Below, piece by piece: positions 1 through 5,295 of a stretch of 5,295 bases of DNA. The notes under the pieces were generated by a model. The model was not told the DNA's origin and did no database searches. It was given only the letters and a program-made list of their open reading frames with translations. Both the position numbers and the translations under genes were made by a program. The stretch covers positions 1 to 5,295 of the forward strand of contig UQRG01000109.1 of the NCBI GenBank assembly GCA_900543365.1, written 5' to 3'. How positions within the stretch are numbered: position 1 is the stretch's first letter; each line of letters starts with the position of its first letter. This stretch comes from an uncultured Eubacterium sp. (GTDB taxonomy: Bacteria > Bacillota > Clostridia > Lachnospirales > CAG-274).

Positions 1-18
1 GCTTATAACATTAATCAT
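1..18 (-). CDS. Start of a downstream gene, probably the YmfH-type M16 peptidase (partial)
   Basis: Only the first six codons (MINVIS) are present; the gene runs off the left edge. The start is supported by a perfect AGGAGG six bases upstream of the ATG. The ATG overlaps the end of the preceding ymfF-like gene by 8 bases in another frame (ATGATTAA arrangement), which is typical of translationally coupled operon partners. In Firmicutes the gene after ymfF is usually ymfH, the paralogue that keeps the M16 HxxEH zinc site, and YmfH proteins often begin with MI. The identity is therefore inferred from context; the six residues alone do not prove it. Confidence 0.55.
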
Positions 19-1201
19 TTATATCCTCCTTTTTTAGCATAAATATGGTATCAATAATACTGTCATTGAATATACCTTTAATTGAATCAATTTTTTCAAT
101 ATCCTTAATTGCATCATTAATGGTCTTGTTGCAGCCGGCTATAAGTCCTCCTAAAATATTATCCATTATTCTTTCGGGCTTGTCTTGGGACATTTTATAT
201 CCTGTAATAATGTTGTTTTTAGCTATTTCTATATTATCATCAGATATATTTTTAAATGCTTTTTCGACAATTTCAATAACCTTGTTTTTGTTTTCACTGT
301 CAATACCGGCTTCAATTAACATTATAGATTTAAATCTTAGTAATTTTGAAGAAATATAGTAACAAAGGCTTTGACTTTCTCTTGCCTCCATAAAAAGAGC
401 AGAACTAGCACTACCACCAAAAAGCTCGTTTGCCACAATTGCCTTATACCAATTACTGCCAACAGGATTTATATTTAATCTTATACCGATACATAGTTTA
501 CCTTGAGTTATATCCATACTTTCTGTAATATTTTTAGGCTCGGGAGGATAGTACATATAGTTGCAAGGGTCTAAAACAATATTCCTTGGCTTAACTTGAA
601 TATACTTTTTAACATAATCTTTTATTTCATTTGGGTCAATGTTGCCTATTGCTATTATATCAACCTTGCTGTTATTAATGGTATTGGAATAGTGGGTGTG
701 TATATCTACATTTCTAATATCTTCGATATAACCATCGCCATTTATGCCATAAGGCTCTTTTTCGCACATAGTTTCAATACATTTTTCCAGAGTATAGGTT
801 CTTTTATTATTTATACTTAAATTAATGGCATTTTCAGTTTCAAGTATAACAGTATCCATATTGTTAAACTCTGGTTCAAGTAATATTTTGCCTAAAATTT
901 CAACAGCATCTTCAACATAAGTGTCAGTAGTTTTGCACATAAGTTCAATTATGTGTTCTTCACCCTTTTTTAATATGTTAGCAGATATGGATGTATTAAT
1001 TTCCTCTAATTTACATTCAATTAATTTTCTTGATTTATAATCTTTACAACCGTTTAATATACCTTTTGCAACCATAGCGTTGCCTGTAACTGTTTCTCTT
1101 TTTATTGGGGTTCTTAAAAGTACACAAAGACTTACAGTTGGAAACTTGTCTGTATATATTCCGTAAAAATCAACACCATTTACTATTTCTGCTGTGTACA
1201 T
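11..1201 (-). CDS. ymfF: YmfF-like M16 (insulinase-family) peptidase homologue, lacking the zinc site
   Basis: A 396-residue protein of the M16B (processing-peptidase-like) fold, with no signal peptide or membrane segment, so cytosolic. The N-terminal half (about 1-165) matches the YmfF pattern: a GVDFYGIYTDKFPTVSL opening, then KKGEEH near 78-83 and EKEPYGINGDGYIEDI near 147-162. The second half (about 170-390) carries IIAIGNID near 182-189 and FGGSASSALFMEARESQSL at 261-279 followed by CYYISS, the M16 C-lobe signature with the conserved Arg and Tyr. The HxxEH zinc motif of active M16 enzymes is absent, as is normal for YmfF, which is thought to pair with the catalytic YmfH. In B. subtilis ymfF and ymfH have been linked to 5-aminopentanol modification of EF-P. 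Length is slightly under the usual 420 or so. It contains ten cysteines. It starts 10 bases after the sigG stop, so the two are almost certainly co-transcribed. Family call firm; biochemical role inferred. Confidence 0.85.
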   Translation of the reverse strand: MYTAEIVNGVDFYGIYTDKFPTVSLCVLLRTPIKRETVTGNAMVAKGILNGCKDYKSRKLIECKLEEINTSISANILKKGEEHIIELMCKTTDTYVEDAVEILGKILLEPEFNNMDTVILETENAINLSINNKRTYTLEKCIETMCEKEPYGINGDGYIEDIRNVDIHTHYSNTINNSKVDIIAIGNIDPNEIKDYVKKYIQVKPRNIVLDPCNYMYYPPEPKNITESMDITQGKLCIGIRLNINPVGSNWYKAIVANELFGGSASSALFMEARESQSLCYYISSKLLRFKSIMLIEAGIDSENKNKVIEIVEKAFKNISDDNIEIAKNNIITGYKMSQDKPERIMDNILGGLIAGCNKTINDAIKDIEKIDSIKGIFNDSIIDTIFMLKKEDIND

Positions 1202-1206
1202 AATTC

Positions 1207-1213
1207 CCTCCTT
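1207..1213 (-). promoter_or_regulatory. Ribosome binding site of ymfF, overlapping the sigG stop codon
   Basis: On the minus strand the sequence reads TAAGGAGGGAATTATG. The TAA is the sigG stop codon and its last two bases are part of the AAGGAGG Shine-Dalgarno. The gap to the ATG is about five bases. This arrangement predicts translational coupling of ymfF to sigG and fixes the ymfF start. Confidence 0.85.
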
Positions 1214-1985
1214 ACATATATCTCCTCATATTTTTTAATGCACTTTTTTCAAGTCGGCTAACTTGTGCTTGACTTATGCCTATTTCTTCAGAAACTTCCA
1301 TTTGAGTTTTGCCTTTAAAAAATCTAAGATTAATAATATATCGTTCTCTGTCATTTAGTTTTTTTAATGCCTCTTTAAGTGAAATGTTTTCAAGCCAATT
1401 AGTATCAGTATTTTTTTCGTCACTTACTTGATCCATAACATATAAGGCGTCTGTGCCATCGTGGTATATTGGTTCAAATAGTGAAATAGGGTCTTGTATT
1501 GCCTCAAGAGCAAATACAACTTCTTCTTTTGTCATAGCTATTTCTTTTGCAATTTCTTCAACTGTAGGTTCTTTGTTGTTTTCGTTAGTAAGCTTTTCTT
1601 TTGCCTGTAATGCTTTGTAGGCAGTATCTCTTGCAGAACGGCTTACTCTAATAGGATTGTAATCTCTTAAATACCTTCTTATTTCACCAATTATCATTGG
1701 AACAGCATATGTTGAAAACTTAACACCTCTTTCTGTGTCAAAGTTTTTAATAGCTTTAATAAGACCTATGCAACCTACTTGAAAAATATCATCAGCACTT
1801 TCTCCTCTGTTGTTAAAGCGTTGTACAACACTTAACACAAGTCTTAAATTTCCGTAAATGTATTTTGATAATGCTTCTTGGTTGCCCTTTTTAATTTCAG
1901 CAAAAAGCTCTTCTTTTTCTGCTTGGGTTAATGTAGGAAGTTTGCTTGTGTTTACACCGCATATTTCCACTTTATTAATAGCCAT
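1212..1985 (-). CDS. sigG: RNA polymerase sporulation sigma factor SigG (late forespore)
   Basis: A 257-residue sigma-70 family protein that directs RNA polymerase to late forespore genes (spore coat and germination proteins, SASPs). The N-terminal NKVEICGVNTSKLP (residues 4-17) is the SigG hallmark. Region 2 covers about 45-105 (GNLRLVLS, then DIFQVGCIGLIKAI, KFSTYAVPMIIGEIRRYLRD), region 3 about 112-170 (IRVSRSARD, QDPISLFEPI), and region 4 about 205-257, with the -35-reading helix-turn-helix TQMEVSEEIGISQAQVSRLE at 228-247. The length is normal. An ATG two codons upstream (1991) is open, but it would sit one base from the AGGAGG; the ATG at 1985 has a seven-base gap and gives MAINKVEICG, so it was chosen. 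The usual sigE neighbour is not upstream: mscL lies there, divergent. sigG heads an operon with ymfF. The residue before GNLRL is Tyr44, where B. subtilis has Asn45. Confidence 0.96.
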   Translation of the reverse strand: MAINKVEICGVNTSKLPTLTQAEKEELFAEIKKGNQEALSKYIYGNLRLVLSVVQRFNNRGESADDIFQVGCIGLIKAIKNFDTERGVKFSTYAVPMIIGEIRRYLRDYNPIRVSRSARDTAYKALQAKEKLTNENNKEPTVEEIAKEIAMTKEEVVFALEAIQDPISLFEPIYHDGTDALYVMDQVSDEKNTDTNWLENISLKEALKKLNDRERYIINLRFFKGKTQMEVSEEIGISQAQVSRLEKSALKNMRRYM

Positions 1986-1992
1986 AATCATC

Positions 1993-1998
1993 CCTCCT
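1993..1998 (-). promoter_or_regulatory. Ribosome binding site of sigG
   Basis: A perfect AGGAGG sits seven bases before the ATG at 1985. It lies only one base from the alternative in-frame ATG at 1991, too close for normal initiation. It therefore decides the start of SigG in favour of the downstream ATG. Confidence 0.85.
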
Positions 1999-2004
1999 AC
2001 AAAA

Positions 2005-2033
2005 TATCTTTGCCTATGAAAGTAAATTTATTC
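2005..2033 (-). promoter_or_regulatory. Candidate sigma-F promoter of sigG
   Basis: On the minus strand GAATA (2033-2029) is followed after 14 bases by GGCAAAGATA (2014-2005). The sigma-F consensus in B. subtilis is about GCATA/GYATA, 14-16 bases, then GGHRARMHT; the -10 part matches at all but one position and the -35 part differs by one base. In B. subtilis sigG is itself transcribed by sigma-F, so the site fits known logic. Weak point: transcription would start right at the Shine-Dalgarno, giving a leader of only about 13 bases. A perfect TTGACA (2060-2055) lies upstream but has only a poor sigma-A -10 at normal spacing. Confidence 0.4.
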
Positions 2034-2051
2034 AATATTTGGATATACATA

Positions 2052-2062
2052 TTTTGTCAAAA
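2052..2062. promoter_or_regulatory. Candidate Spo0A box between sigG and mscL
   Basis: TTTTGTCAAAA matches the published Spo0A-box consensus TTTTGTCRAAA at every position. It lies six bases upstream of the mscL -35 and, read on the other strand, contains a perfect TTGACA pointing at sigG; Spo0A-activated sigma-A promoters commonly have a 0A box overlapping their -35. It could therefore act on either gene. The site is A/T-rich apart from the central G and C, so chance occurrence in such a genome cannot be excluded. Confidence 0.35.
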
Positions 2063-2067
2063 AAATA

Positions 2068-2096
2068 TTTACAGTTTAATTTATATGTTGTAAAAT
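2068..2096 (+). promoter_or_regulatory. Sigma-A promoter of mscL
   Basis: TTTACA (2068-2073) and TAAAAT (2091-2096) each match the sigma-A consensus at five of six positions with an ideal 17-base spacer. The predicted transcription start is near 2103, about 23 bases before the chosen GTG start. A transcript starting there would exclude the open reading frame's upstream ATG at 2039, supporting the shorter protein. Confidence 0.65.
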
Positions 2097-2110
2097 GTAG
2101 ATATAAAATG

Positions 2111-2118
2111 GGAGGAGG
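2111..2118 (+). promoter_or_regulatory. Ribosome binding site of mscL
   Basis: GGAGGAGG lies seven bases upstream of the GTG at 2126. It rules out the in-frame ATG codons at 2039 (not preceded by such a site) and 2108 (which touches the Shine-Dalgarno itself). Confidence 0.85.
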
Positions 2119-2125
2119 TTTTATA

Positions 2126-2545
2126 GTGAGAAAGTTTTTAGATGAATTTAAGACATTTGCTATGAAGGGGAATATGATTGATTTAGCTGTTGGTGTTGTT
2201 ATAGGTGGTGCTTTCAGCAAAATTGTAACTATGATGGTTGATTGCATTATTACACCACTTATTGCTCTTGTGCTTCAGGCTATTACCGGTCAATCTAGCA
2301 CAGATGCTCTTTTTGGCAGTTGGGTTGTTGGACCTTTTCCAATAGGTCAGCTTGTTAGTACAATTATTGATTTTATTATTACTGCTCTTGTACTTTTTGT
2401 TATTGTTAAATCTTTAAATAAAATTCAGAGTATTGGTAAAAAAGAAGAAGAGGAAACTGTTCCTACAACTAAAAAATGCCCATACTGTAAAAGTGAAATC
2501 AATGTTGAGGCAACAAGATGTCCTCATTGTACATCTGAAATATAA
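2126..2545 (+). CDS. mscL: Large-conductance mechanosensitive channel MscL with C-terminal zinc ribbon
   Basis: A 139-residue inner-membrane channel that opens under high membrane tension to release solutes on hypo-osmotic shock; MscL works as a homopentamer. The N-terminal amphipathic segment (FLDEFKTFAMKGNMIDLAVG, 4-23) and TM1 (about 15-48, with the GVVIGGAFSKIV pore-lining helix) are typical. A short periplasmic loop (about 52-75) and TM2 (about 75-97) follow, then a charged linker (KKEEEE). The chain ends with CPYCKSEINVEATRCPHC at 118-135, two CPxC knuckles (Cys118, 121, 132, 135) forming a likely zinc ribbon that classical MscL proteins such as E. coli's lack. The GTG start follows the ribosome binding site and gives the family's usual N-terminus (VRKFLDEFK). 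It is divergent from sigG and has its own sigma-A promoter. Identity firm; function of the ribbon unknown. Confidence 0.93.
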   Translation: MRKFLDEFKTFAMKGNMIDLAVGVVIGGAFSKIVTMMVDCIITPLIALVLQAITGQSSTDALFGSWVVGPFPIGQLVSTIIDFIITALVLFVIVKSLNKIQSIGKKEEEETVPTTKKCPYCKSEINVEATRCPHCTSEI

Positions 2546-2662
2546 AGTATAGTTAATTTACCAAAAGACAGTAGTATTTTAGTGAGAAGAAAAATAAACA
2601 GACCATTGTCTGATGTAACTGTAATTAATTTTTATAAAGTAAAAAAGTTTTAAGGAGAAATA

Positions 2663-3127
2663 ATGAAAAAACTAGATATATATACAGATGGAGCTTGTTC
2701 TGGCAACCCTGGTTCGGGAGGATACGGAGTAGTTATGCTTTACAAAGGAGCAAGAAAAGAGATTAGTCAAGGTTACAAAACTACAACAAACAATAGAATG
2801 GAAGCTCTTGCTGTAATAAAGGCATTAGAGGCATTGAAAGAGCCTTGTGAGGTGACGCTTTATAGTGATTCAAAATATGTTGTAGATTCAATAACTAAAG
2901 GTTGGGTATACAACTGGAAAAAGAGAAATTGGATAAAATCAGATAAGAAAAAGGCATTAAATGTAGACCTTTGGGAAAGACTTTTACCTTTGCTTGAAAA
3001 ACATAAAGTAGAATTTGTGTGGGTAAAAGGTCACGCAGACAATGTTGAAAATGAACGATGTGATGAGCTTGCAAGAATGGCTATAGCTAGTGGAAATCTT
3101 TTAGAAGATGAAAATTACAGAGGTTAA
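2663..3127 (+). CDS. rnhA: Ribonuclease HI
   Basis: A 154-residue cytosolic endonuclease that cuts the RNA strand of RNA:DNA hybrids (R-loops, primers, misincorporated ribonucleotides) using two metal ions. The full catalytic set is visible: Asp9 in YTDGACSGNPG, Glu47 in NNRMEALA, Asp69 in YSDSKYV and Asp134 in ERCDELA, with the flexible-loop His124 in VKGHADN. The basic substrate-binding segment (GWVYNWKKRNWIKSDKKK, about 80-97) matches the E. coli-type handle. Length matches E. coli RNase HI (155). It starts at an ATG five bases after AAGGAG. It follows mscL by 117 bases in the same direction. TATAAA at 2633-2638 might be a -10, but no good -35 sits at the right distance, so co-transcription with mscL is possible. 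Confidence 0.97.
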   Translation: MKKLDIYTDGACSGNPGSGGYGVVMLYKGARKEISQGYKTTTNNRMEALAVIKALEALKEPCEVTLYSDSKYVVDSITKGWVYNWKKRNWIKSDKKKALNVDLWERLLPLLEKHKVEFVWVKGHADNVENERCDELARMAIASGNLLEDENYRG

Positions 3128-3195
3128 AATTTTGCTTTGGTTAAATTGACTATATATTTATATAAGTAAAATAAATAATTGGTAAAACCTTTATA

Positions 3196-3224
3196 TTGAT
3201 AAATTTTACTCTTAGTGTTAAAAT
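3196..3224 (+). promoter_or_regulatory. Sigma-A promoter of typA, with extended -10
   Basis: TTGATA (3196-3201) and TAAAAT (3219-3224) each match at five of six positions with a 17-base spacer, and a TGn extension (3216-3218) precedes the -10. The predicted start near 3231 leaves a leader of about 63 bases before the typA ATG. A second, weaker candidate lies upstream (TTGACT 3146-3151 and TAAAAT 3167-3172), but its spacer is only 15 bases. Confidence 0.65.
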
Positions 3225-3293
3225 AGTAATAATGCGGCAATATTGATTTTTTTATAAAATATATTAAATTTGAAAGAAAGTGTGGAAAATTTT

Positions 3294-5129
3294 ATGATTA
3301 AAACAAGAGATGACATCAGAAATATAGCTATTATTGCTCACGTTGACCACGGAAAAACTACATTAGTTGATGAGCTTTTAAAGCAAAGTGGTACATTTAG
3401 AACTAATCAGGTGGTTAGAGAAAGAGTAATGGATAGTGGTGATATTGAAAGAGAAAGAGGTATCACTATTCTTTCTAAAAATACATCTGTTTATTATGAG
3501 CATACTAAAATTAATATTGTAGATACTCCAGGTCACGCTGACTTTGGTGGTGAAGTTGAGCGTGTGCTTAAAATGGTAAACGGTGTTGTACTTGTAGTTG
3601 ATGCTTATGAAGGTGCTATGCCTCAGACTAAGTTTGTTTTAAGAAATGCTTTAGGTCTTGGTTTACCTGTAGTTGTTTGTGTAAACAAGATTGACAGACC
3701 AGAGGCAAGACCTAATGAGGTTGTAGATGAAATTCTTGAATTGTTTATGGAGCTTGACGCAACAGATGAACAGCTTGATTCACCTTTTGTATTTGCTTCT
3801 GCTAAGTTGGGTAAGGCTGGTCTTACACCAGAGGAGGCTCTTAACGCAACTGATATGAAGCCTTTATTTGACACTATTGTTCAGCATATTCCTGCTCCGG
3901 AGGGCGACCCAGATGCTAACTTACAGATGCTTGTTACTACTATTGATTACAATGAATATGTTGGTAAAATCGGTATTGGTAAAATTGAGCACGGTACTGT
4001 AAAGGTTAATGATGAAGTTTGTATTGTAAACTATCACGAGCCGGAAAAACTTATGAAACTTAGAGTTACAAAGCTTTATGAATACGAAGGACTTGAAAGA
4101 GTAGAGGTTAAAGAAAGTACAATTGGTTCTATTGTTGCTGTATCCGGTATGCCTGATATTCATATTGGAGATACTATTGCTGGTATTGATAATCCTGTAC
4201 CTCTTGAAGTTAATAAGATTTCTGAGCCTACACTTTCTATGACATTCCATGTAAATGATTCTCCATTTGCAGGTCAGGAAGGTAAGTATGTTACTAGCCG
4301 TCATTTAAGAGATAGATTAATGAAAGAATTAAATACTGATGTATCTTTAAAGGTTGAGGATACAGATGTTGCAGAGGCTTTCAAGGTAAGTGGTAGAGGT
4401 GAGCTTCACTTATCTATTCTTATTGAAACAATGAGAAGAGAAGGCTATGAATTCCAGGTTTCAAGACCAGAAGTTTTATTTAAGACTGACGAAAATGGTA
4501 AAAAACTTGAACCTATGGAGCTTGTGACTATTGATGTTCCAGAAGAATATGTTGGTTCTGTTATTGAAAAGCTGGGTACTCGTAAAGGTGAAATGGTAAA
4601 TATGGCACCAAGCCATAGTGGTTATACAAGAGTTGAGTTTAATATTCCTGCAAGAGGTCTTATTGGTTATAGAAATGAATTTATGACTGATACAAGAGGT
4701 AATGGTATTATGAATAGCCAGTTTAATGGTTACGAGCCATTTAAGGGTGAAATTCCTACAAGAAGTCAGGGTTCATTAGTTGCTAGCGAAACTGGCGATG
4801 CTGTTGCTTATGGTCTTTTTAACGCACAGGAAAGAGGCGACCTCTTTATTGGTGCTGGTACTAAAGTTTATATGGGTATGGTTGTTGGTAGAAATGCTAG
4901 GTCAGAAGATATGCCTATTAATGTTTGTAAGAAGAAACAGCTTACTAATACAAGAGCATCAGGCTCTGATGATGCTTTAAAACTTACTCCACACATTGTA
5001 ATGAGTCTTGAGCAGTGTATTGATTTTATTTCTGACGATGAGCTTGTAGAGGTAACTCCGGAATCTCTCAGAATTAGAAAGAGAATTCTTGACCCAGTTG
5101 AAAGAAGAAAGGCTGCAAGAAATAACTAA
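3294..5129 (+). CDS. typA: Ribosome-associated GTPase TypA/BipA
   Basis: A 611-residue translational GTPase, the usual family length (B. subtilis about 612). It binds the 70S ribosome at the elongation-factor site and is needed mainly in stress or cold, with a role in ribosome assembly. All G motifs are present: G1 AHVDHGKT (15-22), G2 ERERGITI (52-59), G3 DTPGH (77-81), G4 NKID (131-134), G5 SAK (169-171). Next come a beta-barrel domain II (about 205-290), EF-G-like domains III and V (about 300-475, with RGELHLSILIETMRREGYEF and RGLIGYR) and the TypA-specific basic C-terminal domain ending in DPVERRKAARNN. The frame is open from a TTG at 3270, but the ATG at 3294 gives the conserved start (MIKTRDDIRNIAIIAHVDHG) and was chosen. 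No strong Shine-Dalgarno precedes either, unlike the other genes here. It has its own promoter. Confidence 0.96.
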   Translation: MIKTRDDIRNIAIIAHVDHGKTTLVDELLKQSGTFRTNQVVRERVMDSGDIERERGITILSKNTSVYYEHTKINIVDTPGHADFGGEVERVLKMVNGVVLVVDAYEGAMPQTKFVLRNALGLGLPVVVCVNKIDRPEARPNEVVDEILELFMELDATDEQLDSPFVFASAKLGKAGLTPEEALNATDMKPLFDTIVQHIPAPEGDPDANLQMLVTTIDYNEYVGKIGIGKIEHGTVKVNDEVCIVNYHEPEKLMKLRVTKLYEYEGLERVEVKESTIGSIVAVSGMPDIHIGDTIAGIDNPVPLEVNKISEPTLSMTFHVNDSPFAGQEGKYVTSRHLRDRLMKELNTDVSLKVEDTDVAEAFKVSGRGELHLSILIETMRREGYEFQVSRPEVLFKTDENGKKLEPMELVTIDVPEEYVGSVIEKLGTRKGEMVNMAPSHSGYTRVEFNIPARGLIGYRNEFMTDTRGNGIMNSQFNGYEPFKGEIPTRSQGSLVASETGDAVAYGLFNAQERGDLFIGAGTKVYMGMVVGRNARSEDMPINVCKKKQLTNTRASGSDDALKLTPHIVMSLEQCIDFISDDELVEVTPESLRIRKRILDPVERRKAARNN

Positions 5130-5150
5130 TTTAATATAATTTTAAATTAG
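5126..5150. repeat. A/T-only inverted repeat over the typA stop codon
   Basis: CTAATTTAA (5126-5134) and TTAAATTAG (5142-5150) are perfect 9-base complements around a 7-base loop. Only the outermost pair is G:C, so the hairpin would be weak. The left arm includes the typA stop codon. It could help protect the 3' end of the typA message, or be chance in A/T-rich DNA. Confidence 0.3.
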
Positions 5151-5174
5151 TGAATTTATAAATTTGTAATGTGT

Positions 5175-5203
5175 AAGGGAAAATGGCATTGCTATTTTCC
5201 CTT
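5175..5203 (+). terminator. Strong hairpin between typA and the next gene, possible weak terminator
   Basis: AAGGGAAAATGGC (5175-5187) pairs with GCTATTTTCCCTT (5191-5203) over 13 positions, including one G-U wobble, with a three-base ATT loop. The stem is followed by only a single extra T before ACTGACT, so a classic U-tract is missing. The TTT at its 3' end and the A-rich left arm resemble degenerate Rho-independent terminators. It lies 46 bases after the typA stop and 27 before the next start, so it may act as a partial terminator, a message-stabilising 3' end, or an attenuating structure. Confidence 0.5.
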
Positions 5204-5230
5204 TACTGACTATATATAAGGACGGACAAT

Positions 5231-5295
5231 ATGGGGAACAATAAAGATAATAATTTATTAGGTGGTTCATTTGTTAAAATGGCTGCCATACTTGC
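5231..5295 (+). CDS. N-terminus of a probable MurJ/SpoVB-like flippase (partial)
   Basis: Twenty-one codons are present before the right edge. The ATG is preceded at eight bases by AAGGA. After a polar opening (MGNNKDNN), the reading GGSFVKMAAILA resembles the first helix entry of polysaccharide or lipid II flippases of the MOP superfamily (SpoVB and MurJ types), which often start with SFxKGAAIL followed by AGxxxKxLGxxYR. The remainder of that motif is outside the window, so the family call is a resemblance only. Such proteins are integral membrane transporters with 12 to 14 helices that move lipid-linked sugars across the membrane. The gene is in line with typA and separated from it by the hairpin. 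Confidence 0.5.
   Translation, partial: MGNNKDNNLLGGSFVKMAAIL

Noticed and set aside
2032..2060. Sigma-A promoter for sigG using the perfect TTGACA at 2060-2055
   Set aside because: At a 17-base spacer the -10 would be TATTGA, only three of six matches, and no better hexamer lies at 16-18 bases. It is kept only as part of the Spo0A-box discussion.
2599..2612. Five-base stem CAGAC-CATT-GTCTG between mscL and rnhA as an mscL terminator
   Set aside because: The stem is short and the nearest T-run is about 15 bases further on, so it does not meet the pattern of an intrinsic terminator.
2546..2653. The frame of mscL stays open for 35 codons after its stop, and from a GTG at 2582 reads as a 23-codon ORF ending on the rnhA ribosome binding site
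   Set aside because: No Shine-Dalgarno precedes the GTG, the peptide has no recognisable feature, and an open run of this length is not surprising. The zinc ribbon is a natural end for MscL.
3148..3158. TGACTATATAT occurs here and again at 5207-5217, both upstream of genes
   Set aside because: It is short and A/T-rich, with no conserved position relative to the starts; most likely chance.
3270..3293. TTG at 3270 or GTG at 3282 as the typA start
   Set aside because: Neither has a Shine-Dalgarno, and the eight extra residues are not part of the conserved TypA N-terminus, which aligns from the ATG at 3294.
5189..5218. Promoter for the flippase-like gene (TTGCTA with TATATA)
   Set aside because: The -35 lies inside the hairpin, the match is weak, and the predicted transcription start would cut off the AAGGA ribosome binding site.

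Overview
The window looks like chromosomal DNA from a low-GC (roughly one third G+C), spore-forming member of the Clostridia, plausibly a Lachnospirales-type organism. Evidence for this is the forespore sigma factor SigG, strong AGGAGG-type ribosome binding sites, A/T-ending codons, and the family resemblance of YmfF, MscL, RNase HI and TypA to Firmicutes proteins. The genus cannot be fixed from the sequence. There are no tRNA or rRNA genes, insertion sequences, CRISPR arrays or phage genes. No gene-free stretch exceeds about 170 bases.

Layout. The left part (about 1-1985) is a minus-strand operon read right to left: sigG, then an inactive M16-type peptidase homologue (ymfF), then the first six codons of a third gene, probably its partner ymfH, which runs off the left edge. 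The genes are tightly packed: the ymfF ribosome binding site overlaps the sigG stop codon, and ymfF overlaps the start of the next gene by 8 bases. The intergenic region at about 1986-2125 is divergent. It holds a convincing sigma-A promoter for mscL, a candidate sigma-F promoter for sigG, and a perfect match to the Spo0A-box consensus. On the plus strand follow mscL (with an appended C-terminal zinc-ribbon motif), rnhA (RNase HI), typA/bipA (ribosome-associated GTPase, with a good extended -10 promoter) and, at the right edge, the first 21 codons of a probable MurJ/SpoVB-like flippase. A strong 13-bp hairpin lies between typA and that gene.

Functional picture. The plus-strand genes are mostly housekeeping or stress functions (osmotic safety valve, RNA:DNA hybrid removal, ribosome-associated GTPase) and each gap could hold its own promoter. 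The minus-strand group is a sporulation regulator coupled to an M16-type gene pair. The most notable points are sigG lying outside the usual spoIIGA-sigE-sigG cluster, the regulatory sites upstream of it, a Tyr at the SigG position that is Asn in B. subtilis and governs CsfB/Gin binding, and the zinc ribbon on MscL. I see no clearly new multi-gene system; these are modest, checkable leads.
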